Below are positions 23,033-30,974 of a DNA stretch of 33,818 bases, piece after piece (within the stretch, counting starts at the first letter, position 1; the number at the start of each line of letters is the position of its first letter). The position numbers and the translations under genes were made by a program. The DNA is from CAYOHG01 sp964465125. GTDB lineage: Bacteria > Planctomycetota > Phycisphaerae > UBA1845 > Fen-1342. A model generated the notes under the pieces. That model saw nothing but the letters and a program-made list of their open reading frames with translations. It was not told the DNA's origin and did no database searches. The stretch spans positions 1 to 33,818 of the forward strand of contig CAYXIO010000045.1 of the NCBI GenBank assembly GCA_964465125.1, given 5' to 3'.

Positions 23033-23058
23033 TAGCCGCTTACGATTCCAAGCGGCTA
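23033..23058. other. perfect hairpin upstream of the DUF3467 gene
   Basis: TAGCCGCTT (23033-23041) and AAGCGGCTA (23050-23058) are perfect complements around the eight-base loop ACGATTCC. It lies 56 bp before the ATG at 23115, in a divergent spacer of 242 bp. It could be an operator or a leader hairpin; nothing else in the spacer is recognised. Confidence 0.55.
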
Positions 23059-23114
23059 CGCTCGGGCCGCGCGGGAACGGAATCGGCGGAGGCCTGCATT
23101 CGAGGGGCGCACTC

Positions 23115-23459
23115 ATGATCTTCGGTGAAAACGATTCGCAACCCCAGGGCCTGCCGCCGGGCGGACAGCCCCAGCAGCGCAGCATCCGGCTCGATACCAG
23201 CGGGATGGACACCGTCTATTCCAACTTCTTCGCCCTGGCCGGAACGGCGGAAGAGATCACCCTCTACCTGGGAGCGTCCTCGCCGATGCCCGGGATGAAC
23301 GAGCCGATGCTGAAAATCTCGCACCGGACCGTGCTGCTGCCCTCCAACGCCAAGCGGCTGATGCTGGCCCTTCAGCAGACCATCAAGGCGCACGAGGACC
23401 GCTTCGGGCCGATTGAGATCGCCCCCATGCAGCCACCCAAGGGCGGCCAGCCCGGCTGA
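23115..23459 (+). CDS. DUF3467 domain-containing protein
   Basis: The 114-residue cytoplasmic protein matches DUF3467. Residues 34-58 read VYSNFFALAGTAEEITLYLG, and RTVLLPSNAKRLMLALQQTI (71-90) is followed by KAHEDRFG. The family pattern is YxNxxxVxxTxxEfxLdFg and a second half with the same PxxAKxLxxaLxxxvxxYExxFG shape. Its role is unknown. N- and C-terminal tails are Pro/Gly/Gln-rich and probably disordered. A permease gene begins 40 bp downstream on the same strand, so the two may be co-transcribed. The ATG at 23115 is the only reasonable start. Confidence 0.88.
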   Translation: MIFGENDSQPQGLPPGGQPQQRSIRLDTSGMDTVYSNFFALAGTAEEITLYLGASSPMPGMNEPMLKISHRTVLLPSNAKRLMLALQQTIKAHEDRFGPIEIAPMQPPKGGQPG

Positions 23460-23499
23460 GGCACGCGCCGGCGGCTTTCCACGCGGCGGAGACTCCCGC

Positions 23500-24795
23500 A
23501 TGCTGCTGCGAGCGCTCTTTTCCCGCGAGCTCATCCAGCTCGGGGTCAGCGACCTGCGCGCTCACAAGCTACGCTCCTTCCTGACCGCGCTGGGGATCAT
23601 CTTCGGCGTCGGCGCGGTCATCACCATGCTCAGCATCGGCGAGGGCGCCTCCGCCGAGCGGCTTGAGAGCTTCCGCCTGCTGGGAAGCCAGAACATCATC
23701 ATCCGCTCGGTCGAGCCGCCGGCCTCGAGCGAGGCCCGCGAATCGACCCGTGGCATCAAGACCTACGGTCTGACGCGCCGCGACGTCGAGCGGCTGCGCG
23801 AGCTGCCCTTCGTTGACGACGTGGTGCTGATGCGGGAAGTCTCCGACACCACGACTTTCGGCTCGGTCAAGTTCTCCGGGCCGGTCCTCGGAACCACGGA
23901 GAACTTCTTCCAGGTCATCAGCGCCGAGGCGGCCCAGGGGCGGATGTTGACGGTGACGGACGGCGCGCGCGGCGCCAAGGTCTGCGTCATCGGGGCCGAC
24001 GTCGCGCGGCAGCTCTTCGGCGCCGGCGACCCGCTGGGGAAGACGATCAGCGTGCAGAGCCGCACGACCGGAATGATCCCCTACCAGGTGGTCGGGGTCC
24101 TGCGCGAGGTGGCGTCGGCCGGAAAGCCGACCCTCGGGGCCCATTCCCGCGACATCAATCGCGACGTGTACATACCGTTGCAGACGGTCGACTTTCGCTA
24201 CGGCGATCTCACGGCTCGCTGGGCGCGCGGCTCGTTTGAGGCCAAGCGCGTCGAAATGAGCGACGTCTACCTGCACGCGACGGACCAGGAAGCCGTGCTG
24301 CCGCTCGCTGGCATGGTCCAGCGCGTGCTTCAGCACGGGCACAAGAAGGACGACTTCGCGATCATGGTGCCGCTGGAGCTGATTCAGGCGGCCGAAAAGG
24401 AAAAGCAGCTTTCCCAGATTGTGCTGGGGAGCATCGCCGGCATCTCGCTGCTGGTCGGCGGCATCGGCATCATGAACATCATGCTCGCCTCCGTCACCGA
24501 GCGAACTCGCGAGATCGGCATTCGCCGAGCGCTCGGCGCCAAGCGCTCGCATATCACGGCCCAGTTTTTGATCGAAACGGTGATCCTGAGCGGCGCCGGC
24601 GGCGCCATCGGCATCGCGCTGGGGATCGGGGCCGCGAAGGCCGTCAGCCTGGCCGTAAGCTGGAACACGATCATACCGCTATGGGGCGTGCTGCTGAGTT
24701 TCTGCGTTTCGGCGACGGTAGGGATTTCGTTCGGGCTATATCCGGCCCGCAAGGCCGCCTCGGTCGATCCGATCGAGGCGCTAAGATACGAGTAG
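23500..24795 (+). CDS. MacB/FtsX-type ABC transporter permease
   Basis: The 431-residue inner-membrane protein has the MacB layout: an N-terminal helix (LRSFLTALGIIFGVGAVITML, residues 24-44), a large extracytoplasmic MacB_PCD-type domain (about 50-330), and an FtsX region of three helices at the end. SIAGISLLVGGIGIMNIMLA, the cytoplasmic ERTREIGIRRALGAKRSHI and a closing GLYPARKAASVDPIEALRYE are characteristic. MacB-type systems move lipoproteins, peptides or drugs across the envelope using an ATPase, either fused or separate; none is encoded nearby. The ATG at 23500 has GGAG eight bases upstream. The preceding gene is DUF3467; the next encodes a sigma factor after 284 bp. Confidence 0.92.
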   Translation: MLLRALFSRELIQLGVSDLRAHKLRSFLTALGIIFGVGAVITMLSIGEGASAERLESFRLLGSQNIIIRSVEPPASSEARESTRGIKTYGLTRRDVERLRELPFVDDVVLMREVSDTTTFGSVKFSGPVLGTTENFFQVISAEAAQGRMLTVTDGARGAKVCVIGADVARQLFGAGDPLGKTISVQSRTTGMIPYQVVGVLREVASAGKPTLGAHSRDINRDVYIPLQTVDFRYGDLTARWARGSFEAKRVEMSDVYLHATDQEAVLPLAGMVQRVLQHGHKKDDFAIMVPLELIQAAEKEKQLSQIVLGSIAGISLLVGGIGIMNIMLASVTERTREIGIRRALGAKRSHITAQFLIETVILSGAGGAIGIALGIGAAKAVSLAVSWNTIIPLWGVLLSFCVSATVGISFGLYPARKAASVDPIEALRYE

Positions 24796-24860
24796 CAAGC
24801 CAGTTAGCGCCATAATGCGCGGACCTTGCCGATTTCTTCGTGCGCGCGCTTGACTTCGCC

Positions 24861-24889
24861 TTGCCCCCCACGCAGGTGTAGGCTATACT
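24861..24889 (+). promoter_or_regulatory. sigma-70-type promoter of the sigma factor gene
   Basis: TTGCCC (24861-24866) and TATACT (24884-24889) are separated by 17 bp. TATACT matches five of six consensus bases. The predicted start near 24896 would leave a leader of about 185 bases before the ATG at 25080. Confidence 0.5.
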
Positions 24890-25079
24890 TCCGTTCGTAA
24901 GGCTCCCCAAGCTGCTGTGCCAGAACTGACCCAGGAAGGCTCCCCTGCCGGCACAGCAATCCGTGTAGCGCATGAGACATTGCGCCGTGGATTGGCGATT
25001 CCGCGGCGAAGTGATTGTCGGCTGCTTCGCGCGGATCCGACCGCGCTGGCGCCGCTGCCTTGACGAGGGGGAGAGGTCC

Positions 25080-26066
25080 ATGCTGTCCCAGGAGCCGTCC
25101 AGCCGCACCATCGTTCGCAAGCTGGTCCCACGGGCCGCGCTGCCCGCAGCCGATCTGCTGCGTCAGCTCTCGGTATGCGACCAGCGGGCGCTCTCCCGCC
25201 GGCTCTCGGAGCCGGTGGAGTGCCTGTTCTACCCGAGCTTTCTCGAACCCAACACGGAGCGCTTCGTGATGGGACCGCCTCCGGCCGGCCCCGCGCAGCG
25301 GTCCGCGGCGGTGAATGACGATAGCGGTGTCGATCTGCTCGCCACGCCCGAGCTGGTCGAGAGCGCGTCGACCCTGGCCGAGCGGCACCTGTTCCTGCGT
25401 TTCAACTACTGCCGCTACCGCGTCCTGCGGCTGCTCGCGGATTATCAGGACCGGATGCTGGACTCCCGCGCCGCAAGCGAGCTGCTGCGCTGGGAGCGGG
25501 CGAGCCAGACCTCGCGCGAAGAGCTGGTGCGGGCGAACGTGCCGCTCGTCCTGGCGATGGCCAAGCGGACGCGGATCAGCAGCGTCGATTACGCGGACCT
25601 GATTAGCGAAGGCAATCTGGCGCTGATGCGCAGCGTTGACAAGTTCGACTGTTCGCGCGGCTACAAGTTCAGCACCTATGCCTGCCGGTCCATTCTGAAG
25701 AGCTTTTCGCGGGTCGCGACCCGCACGTCGCGCTATCGCGGGCTCTTTCCGACCGAATTCGACCCGACGCTTGAGAAGTCGGACATGTCCGATTCCAAGC
25801 GGCGCGGCGTGGAGGATGAGTGCGTGCAGGAGCTCCGTTCCATCCTCGGACAGAACCTGGCCAGCCTGAACGACGTCGAGCAACGCGTCATTCGAGCCCG
25901 CTTCGCGCTCGACGAGGCCGCTCCGCTCGATGCCGAGGGCAAGTCCAAGACCCTCGAACAGGTCGGCGAGTTGATCGGCGTTACCAAGGAGCGCGTCCGC
26001 CAGATTCAGAACAAGGCCCTGAGCAAGTTGCGGAACGTGCTCGAAGGCGCGGTGCTGGCTCGCTGA
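25080..26066 (+). CDS. RNA polymerase sigma-70 family sigma factor
   Basis: The 328-residue protein directs RNA polymerase to promoters. Region 2 (153-210) is clear: NVPLVLAMAKR, DLISEGNLALMRSVDKFD and GYKFSTYACRSILKSFSR. The Trp residues that help melt DNA in primary sigma factors (TYATWWIRQ) are replaced by ACRSI, which argues for an alternative factor. Region 4 (about 260-320) is intact with LNDVEQRVIRARF and TLEQVGELIGVTKERVRQIQ. Region 3 is short. The about 140-residue N-terminus is not a typical region 1.1. The ATG at 25080 is preferred over an in-frame start at 24972 because AGGGGGAG lies six bases upstream. No anti-sigma factor is adjacent. Regulon unknown. Confidence 0.94.
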   Translation: MLSQEPSSRTIVRKLVPRAALPAADLLRQLSVCDQRALSRRLSEPVECLFYPSFLEPNTERFVMGPPPAGPAQRSAAVNDDSGVDLLATPELVESASTLAERHLFLRFNYCRYRVLRLLADYQDRMLDSRAASELLRWERASQTSREELVRANVPLVLAMAKRTRISSVDYADLISEGNLALMRSVDKFDCSRGYKFSTYACRSILKSFSRVATRTSRYRGLFPTEFDPTLEKSDMSDSKRRGVEDECVQELRSILGQNLASLNDVEQRVIRARFALDEAAPLDAEGKSKTLEQVGELIGVTKERVRQIQNKALSKLRNVLEGAVLAR

Positions 26067-26122
26067 TCCGGCCCCTCGCGGCAGACGGTCCGCAATGAAG
26101 TCCTTGCTTACGGCGCTCCGGC

Positions 26123-26149
26123 CGGCCGGCCCTGTTTTCAGGCCGGCCG
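26123..26149 (+). terminator. strong hairpin after the sigma factor gene
   Basis: CGGCCGGCC-C-TG (26123-26134), loop TTTT, then CAGGCCGGCCG (26139-26149) forms an 11-bp GC stem with one bulged C. It lies 57 bp after the stop codon. No U-tract follows, so it could be an imperfect terminator or an mRNA-stabilising hairpin. The rest of the spacer 26067-26367 shows no other feature. Confidence 0.45.
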
Positions 26150-26367
26150 ATCGCGTTGTATCTGCCTGATCCGAAACCAGTTCCGGCCGGGGATTGACCC
26201 GCGCCGGAAGCGCGCCTATGCTGCAATAGGACGGCTATTCGGAGGGGGCTTGGACCTCGCGACCGCCGCATTCCCGGTGATCGCCTGCCCCGTAGTTCAC
26301 GTCCGATTACGCGCTCGCGCCGTTGATCCAAGCGAGAACGTCCGCCGCTCGGCGAGAGGATTCCTCC

Positions 26368-27033
26368 GTGCTTGAGGAAGGCACAGCCCGATTCCTGAAC
26401 TCGGTTGGTGCGTGTCTGTCCCGTGGAGACCGCGCCGCTGCACTTCAGCTCGTCGCCCGCGACTGGCCCTTGCCGCGCCTCGTCGATCTGCTGGCTTCCG
26501 CAACTCCCCAGGTGGCGATCGCGGCGGCGACCTGCGTCGGCTTCATCGGCTCTGAAAAGCACTCGTGCTACCTGGTTCCACTGCTCGGGCACGCCAACGC
26601 TTCGGTCGTCCACGCCGCGGAAAGCGGGCTGTGGCATCTCTGGATGCAGGCGCCCAACGACGCGGCCGGGTCAGACCTGCGCGAGGCGCTCGAACGAGCG
26701 CGCGGCGGCGACGCGAACCGGGCCCTCGCGCTGCTGGAGCGCGCAAGCCAGCAGGCACCCGACTTCGCCGAGCCGCACCATCAGCGCGGGCTGCTGCTCC
26801 AGGAGCTGTCCCAGTTGGAGGCCGCGCGGATCGCCTACGCCGACGCCGTCCGGCTCAATCCGTTTCATTTCGCGGCCATGGCGGCGATCGGACACGTCTG
26901 CGTCGAGCTGGGCGAATACACGCGGGCGTTGCTCTACTACCGCAAGGCCCTTGACATCCACCCCAACCTCTCCGACCTTCTCGAAATCGTCCCGCAACTC
27001 GAATCCGCGATTCAGCGCCGCGTCGTGGCCTGA
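26368..27033 (+). CDS. HEAT/TPR repeat protein
   Basis: The 221-residue protein has no signal peptide. Residues about 35-95 resemble HEAT-like helical repeats (VAIAAATCVGFIGSEKHSCY, VPLLGHANASVVHAAESGLW). Residues about 115-200 form two or three TPR motifs (RALALLERASQQAPDFAEPH, LEAARIAYADAVRLNPFHF, TRALLYYRKALDIHPNL). Such proteins are scaffolds for protein contacts. The GTG start at 26368 is preferred because AGAGGA lies seven bases upstream; an in-frame TTG at 26323 is weaker. nadD begins about 28 bp after the stop. No partner can be named. Confidence 0.82.
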   Translation: MLEEGTARFLNSVGACLSRGDRAAALQLVARDWPLPRLVDLLASATPQVAIAAATCVGFIGSEKHSCYLVPLLGHANASVVHAAESGLWHLWMQAPNDAAGSDLREALERARGGDANRALALLERASQQAPDFAEPHHQRGLLLQELSQLEAARIAYADAVRLNPFHFAAMAAIGHVCVELGEYTRALLYYRKALDIHPNLSDLLEIVPQLESAIQRRVVA

Positions 27034-27061
27034 CCCCGCGGGATTCGTGGAAGCGACCATC

Positions 27062-27670
27062 GTGTCCGGCATCCTCCTGTTTGGCGGCTCGTTCGACCCG
27101 ATCCACCACGGACATCTGATCGTCTGCCGCGCCGCGGCGGAACAGCTCGGCGTCTCCAGAGTGGTATTGGTTCCCTCGGCGCAGCCACCGCACAAACGAG
27201 GACAGTCGCTTGCGCCGCCGCAGGACCGACTGGAGATGTGCCGACTGGCGGTGCGCGGCGACCCGCTCATCGAAGTGAGCGACTGGGAGCTGTGCCAGCC
27301 TGGCCCGAACTACACGCTGTACACCGTCCAGCATTTCCGTTCGATCGCGCCCTCGGAGCGCATCTGTTGGCTGCTTGGGATGGACAGCCTGCGGGACCTC
27401 CCGTCCTGGCACCGGGTGTCGGAACTGGCGGATGCCTGCACGCTGGTCACGGCCCGCCGGCCCGGGGTGCCCACACCGGACGATGCGCTACTTCGCGCAC
27501 TCCTGGGTGACGCGCGTGTCGAGGTGCTGCGAAAGAGCATCCTTGAAACTCCCTGGCTGGAGATTTCGGCGACGCACGTGCGGGAGCGCGTTAGAGCCGG
27601 ACGGAGCATTCGTTATCTTTGCCCGGATTCGGTGTGCGATCACATCCTGGCACGCCGCTTGTATCTCTGA
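27062..27670 (+). CDS. nadD: nicotinate-nucleotide adenylyltransferase
   Basis: The 202-residue enzyme joins nicotinate mononucleotide and ATP to give deamido-NAD, a late step in NAD synthesis. The nucleotidyltransferase signature GGSFDPIHHGHL (8-19) and the C-terminal ISATHVRERVRAG (168-180, usually ISST.IR) are clear; PPHKR (42-46) and MDSL (107-110) also match. A GTG at 27062 gives MSGILLFGG; an in-frame GTG at 27047 would add five residues. The gene follows the TPR gene closely and precedes the transhydrogenase operon by 149 bp, giving an NAD-linked neighbourhood. Length is normal for the family. Confidence 0.95.
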   Translation: MSGILLFGGSFDPIHHGHLIVCRAAAEQLGVSRVVLVPSAQPPHKRGQSLAPPQDRLEMCRLAVRGDPLIEVSDWELCQPGPNYTLYTVQHFRSIAPSERICWLLGMDSLRDLPSWHRVSELADACTLVTARRPGVPTPDDALLRALLGDARVEVLRKSILETPWLEISATHVRERVRAGRSIRYLCPDSVCDHILARRLYL

Positions 27671-27819
27671 TGCGTCTCGGCCGGCGGAAGTGAACGGCGT
27701 GGGTCCGCTTTCGCCGCGAGACCGTTGAGGTACACTGTCACGACTATGGCCACACCTGTCGGCCTTTCGGGTCGCCGCGGTCGCGTCCCGGAAGAGCTCG
27801 GCCTCAAGAGAGGCGACAC

Positions 27820-28983
27820 ATGAAGATTGGCGTTCCGAAGGAGGTCGGACCGGGCGAGCGGCGCGTCGCCCTGGTCCCGGAGTCGGTTAAGAAGCTGGTG
27901 AAAGCTGGAGTTACGGTCGGAATCGAGCGCGGCGCCGGGGTCGAATCCAGTTTTCCGGATGAGACGTTCGTCGAAGCCGGTGCGACCATCGACGCGGATG
28001 CGGGGGTTCTCTTCGGCAGCTCGGACTTTATCTTCAAAGTCCAGGCGCCGCTTCCGCACCCCGTCGCCGGCCGGCACGAAGTCGATCTGATGCGTGAAGG
28101 CGCGATGCTGCTTTGCACGCTCCTGCCTACGCGAAATCTCGACGCGGTGCGCCATTTGGCGCAGCGAAAGGTGACGGCCTTCGCCACCGACCAGATTCCC
28201 CGAACCACCCGCGCTCAGGTCATGGACACCCTGTCGTCGCAGGCGAACATCGCCGGCTACAAAGGCGTGATTCTGGCGGCGCACGAGCTCGGCAAATACC
28301 TGCCGATGCTGATGACGGCGGCGGGCACGATCTTCGCCGCCAAAGTCTTCGTCATCGGCGCGGGCGTGGCCGGCCTTCAGGCGATCGCCACCGCCAAGCG
28401 GCTCGGCGCCAACGTCACCGCCACCGACGTTCGTCCGGAAGTCAAGGAGCAGATCGAAAGCGTCGGCGGCAAGTACGTCGGCGTGCAGAGCGCGGAATCG
28501 GCCACGGACGCCGGCGGATACGCCAAGCAGCTCTCCGAGGACTACTACCGCAAGCAGCGCGAACTGCTCGCCGAGCAGTGTGCGGCCTCCGACGTCGTGA
28601 TCACCACCGCCCTGATCGGCGGCGTGATGGCGCCCAAGCTCATCAGCGCGGACATGGTCCACAGGATGAAGCCGGGCGCCGTCATCGTCGACCTCGCTGC
28701 CGACGGCGGCGGCAACTGCGAGCTCGCCAAGCCCGGCTCAACGGTGAACGTCAACGGCGTGCGCATCCTCGCGCCGCTGAACCTCGCCGCGACGGTTCCG
28801 ACGCACGCGAGCACGCTGTTTTCGCGCAACCTGACCAACTTCGTCTTGTCCGCGTGGAAAGACAACCAGTTCCAGCTCGACTGGAATGATGACATTCTGG
28901 CCAAGTCGGCGATCACGCACGCGGGCGAGATCCGTCACGCCCCGACGCGCGAAGCGCTGGAGAAGGCCGGCGCAGCCAAGTAA
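27820..28983 (+). CDS. pntAA: NAD(P) transhydrogenase subunit alpha part 1
   Basis: The 387-residue cytoplasmic NAD(H)-binding domain I of proton-translocating transhydrogenase passes hydride between NAD(H) and NADP(H). The start MKIGVPKEVGPGERRVALVP is typical of the PntA/alanine-dehydrogenase fold. The Rossmann motif VFVIGAGVAGLQAIATAKRLG (176-196) is intact, followed by the ATDVRPEV second strand. The FATDQIPRTTRAQVMDTLSSQ segment (121-141) is strongly conserved. The subunit lacks the membrane segments, which are encoded separately at 29052, as in Rhodospirillum-type split pntA. The ATG at 27820 has AGAGG seven bases upstream. Confidence 0.96.
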   Translation: MKIGVPKEVGPGERRVALVPESVKKLVKAGVTVGIERGAGVESSFPDETFVEAGATIDADAGVLFGSSDFIFKVQAPLPHPVAGRHEVDLMREGAMLLCTLLPTRNLDAVRHLAQRKVTAFATDQIPRTTRAQVMDTLSSQANIAGYKGVILAAHELGKYLPMLMTAAGTIFAAKVFVIGAGVAGLQAIATAKRLGANVTATDVRPEVKEQIESVGGKYVGVQSAESATDAGGYAKQLSEDYYRKQRELLAEQCAASDVVITTALIGGVMAPKLISADMVHRMKPGAVIVDLAADGGGNCELAKPGSTVNVNGVRILAPLNLAATVPTHASTLFSRNLTNFVLSAWKDNQFQLDWNDDILAKSAITHAGEIRHAPTREALEKAGAAK

Positions 28984-29051
28984 CGGCCACCGCGCGGTCC
29001 GCCGTTCCGAGGCCACTGGCCGGTCCACCCCACAGAAAGGAGCTTGAGCGC

Positions 29052-29438
29052 ATGAACGCGCTTGCGACTGTCATGCTGCTCGCCGAAACGGGCGCCGAAT
29101 CCGCCCCTGCGGCCGAGGCAGCACATGCATCCGGATCTTCGCTTGACCTGATGTCGATGCTGTTCGTGTTCATGCTGGCGACGTTCATCGGCGTCGGCGT
29201 GATCATGCGGGTCTCGCGGCTGCTGCACACGCCGCTGATGTCCCTCACCAACGCCATCTCCGCGATTGCAGTCGTCGGCTCGCTGATCATCACCGGCGAA
29301 GAGAAATACCCGACCTGGATTCGCTTCATGGGCGCGGTGGCGCTGTTCGCTTCGATGACCAACATCGTCAGCGGCTTCCTGATCACCGACCGCATGCTCA
29401 AGATGTTCAAGACGCAGCAAGGAGGTAAGCACTCATGA
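29052..29438 (+). CDS. pntAB: NAD(P) transhydrogenase subunit alpha part 2
   Basis: The 128-residue membrane protein is the second half of the split alpha subunit. After a short Ala/Glu-rich start, three helices are visible: LMSMLFVFMLATFIGVGVIM, LTNAISAIAVVGSLIITG and FMGAVALFASMTNIVSGFLI. It forms part of the proton channel (domain II) with PntB. The GAVALFASMTNIVSGFLITDRML end is characteristic. The start at 29052 has an AAGGAG ribosome site about ten bases upstream. Its stop overlaps the pntB start by four bases (ATGA), so the two are translationally coupled. A longer loop separates it from pntAA by 68 bp. Confidence 0.95.
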   Translation: MNALATVMLLAETGAESAPAAEAAHASGSSLDLMSMLFVFMLATFIGVGVIMRVSRLLHTPLMSLTNAISAIAVVGSLIITGEEKYPTWIRFMGAVALFASMTNIVSGFLITDRMLKMFKTQQGGKHS

Positions 29439-30823
29439 ACACCGTCGTTCAACTTGCTTATCTCGTCTCGTCCGCGCTGTTCGTCTTCGCCCTGCACCTG
29501 ATGAACGACCCGAAGACGGCCCGCAGGGGCGTCTACGCCGGCGTCGCCGCCATGTGCATCGCCGTCATCGCCACCTGGGGGCTGCCCGACATCGTCAAGC
29601 ACGGCTGGATCATCCTGGCCATCCTGGTCGGCTTCGCCGTCGGCGTGCCGCTCTCCTGGGTGCCGCTGACCGCCGTCCCGCAGCGAACCGCGCTGTCGCA
29701 CGCCTTCGGCGGACTCGCCGCCGGCCTGGTCGGCACGGCCGAGTTCTACTTCTGGCTGAACCACGAGCAGCACAACCTGACCGCGTTCCGCATGGTCGCG
29801 ATCGTGGCGGAGATCATTCTCGGATACCTGACGTTCACCGGCAGCTTGATCGCCGCCGGCAAGCTTCAGGAGGTCAAATGGATCCCGCAGCGGCCGTGGA
29901 CCTACCAGGGTCAGAACATCGTCAATCTGACGGCGTTCGCGGCGGCGATCGTCCTCGGCATCCTGCTGGTGATCTGGCCGACCAAGGTCGCGTTCCTTTT
30001 CCCGATCGTGATCCTCCTGGCGCTGAACTTCGGCTGGATGCTGGTCATGCCGATCGGCGGCGCCGACATGCCGACGGTCATCTCGATCCTGAATTCGTAC
30101 GCCGGTCTGTCGGCCGTCGCGATGGGCTTCGTGCTGGATAACAAGCTGCTGATCACCGCGGGCGCGCTGGACGGATCGAGCGGTCTGATTCTCTCGATCA
30201 TCATGTGCAAGGCGATGAACCGCTCGTTCACGAACGTGTTGTTCGGCGCGTTTGGACAGGTGCAGGCCGCCGGCGCCGTGGGCGAGAAGAAGGTCGCCAA
30301 GTCCGCCACCGCCACCGACGCCGCCCAGCTCATGGAGCAGGCCGCGCTGGTCGTGATCATCCCCGGCTACGGCATGGCCGTCGCCCAGGCCCAGCACCGC
30401 GTTCGCGAGCTGTACGACCAGCTCACCAAGCGCGGCGTCGACGTGCGCTTCGCGATTCACCCGGTCGCGGGCCGCATGCCCGGGCACATGAACGTGCTGC
30501 TGGCCGAGGCCAACATCCCCTACGACAAGCTGATTGAGATGGACGAGATCAACGCGGACATGCCGCGCTGCGACGTGGCGCTCGTGCTGGGCGCCAACGA
30601 CGTCGTGAATCCGGCCGCCCGCCACGACAAGTCCAGCCCGATCTACGGCATGCCGATCATCGACGCCGACAAGGCCAAGACCTGCATGGTCGTCAAGCGC
30701 AGCATGAACCCCGGCTTTGCCGGCATCGAAAACGAGCTGTTCTTTGCCGACAACACGCTGATGGTCTTCGGCGATGCGAAGGCCGTGCTGGCGAACATCG
30801 TCGGCGAGTGGAAGAAGGAATAG
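29435..30823 (+). CDS. pntB: NAD(P) transhydrogenase subunit beta
   Basis: The 462-residue protein supplies about eight or nine membrane helices of the proton channel and the NADP(H)-binding domain III. The membrane part covers roughly residues 1-275. Domain III (about 290-462) contains GYGMAVAQAQ (311-320), GRMPGHMNVLLAEA (346-359), LVLGANDVVNPAAR (383-396) and MNPGFAGIENELF (424-436), all family hallmarks. In the cell the enzyme makes NADPH using the proton gradient. It overlaps pntAB by four bases and is followed by a strong terminator hairpin. Length agrees with the family. Confidence 0.97.
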   Translation: MNTVVQLAYLVSSALFVFALHLMNDPKTARRGVYAGVAAMCIAVIATWGLPDIVKHGWIILAILVGFAVGVPLSWVPLTAVPQRTALSHAFGGLAAGLVGTAEFYFWLNHEQHNLTAFRMVAIVAEIILGYLTFTGSLIAAGKLQEVKWIPQRPWTYQGQNIVNLTAFAAAIVLGILLVIWPTKVAFLFPIVILLALNFGWMLVMPIGGADMPTVISILNSYAGLSAVAMGFVLDNKLLITAGALDGSSGLILSIIMCKAMNRSFTNVLFGAFGQVQAAGAVGEKKVAKSATATDAAQLMEQAALVVIIPGYGMAVAQAQHRVRELYDQLTKRGVDVRFAIHPVAGRMPGHMNVLLAEANIPYDKLIEMDEINADMPRCDVALVLGANDVVNPAARHDKSSPIYGMPIIDADKAKTCMVVKRSMNPGFAGIENELFFADNTLMVFGDAKAVLANIVGEWKKE

Positions 30824-30856
30824 CCGAGCCGGATCAGACGGGGAACGGGAACAGAA

Positions 30857-30884
30857 GGGGCCCCGGACGCGAATCCGGGGCCCC
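30857..30884. terminator. bidirectional terminator hairpin between pntB and sat
   Basis: GGGGCCCCGGA (30857-30867) pairs perfectly with TCCGGGGCCCC (30874-30884) around a six-base loop, CGCGAA. It lies 33 bp after the pntB stop and 90 bp after the minus-strand sat stop. Convergent genes fit a shared terminator. No long U-tract follows, so efficiency is not certain. Confidence 0.75.
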
Positions 30885-30974
30885 GGTTGCTTTCATCCGC
30901 CGCCGCCGTGCATGCGGTCCGGGACGGCCGTCGGCGTCAAGCAGTACGCCCGGTCGGCTTGCGGACCGCGCCCG

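Noticed and set aside
27725..27750. TTGAGG and TATGGC before the transhydrogenase operon
   Set aside because: The spacing is only 14 bp and the -10 match is weak.
28913..30625. 570-codon open frame on the minus strand
   Set aside because: It is antisense to pntAB and pntB, and His/Asp/Arg-rich as expected for a shadow.
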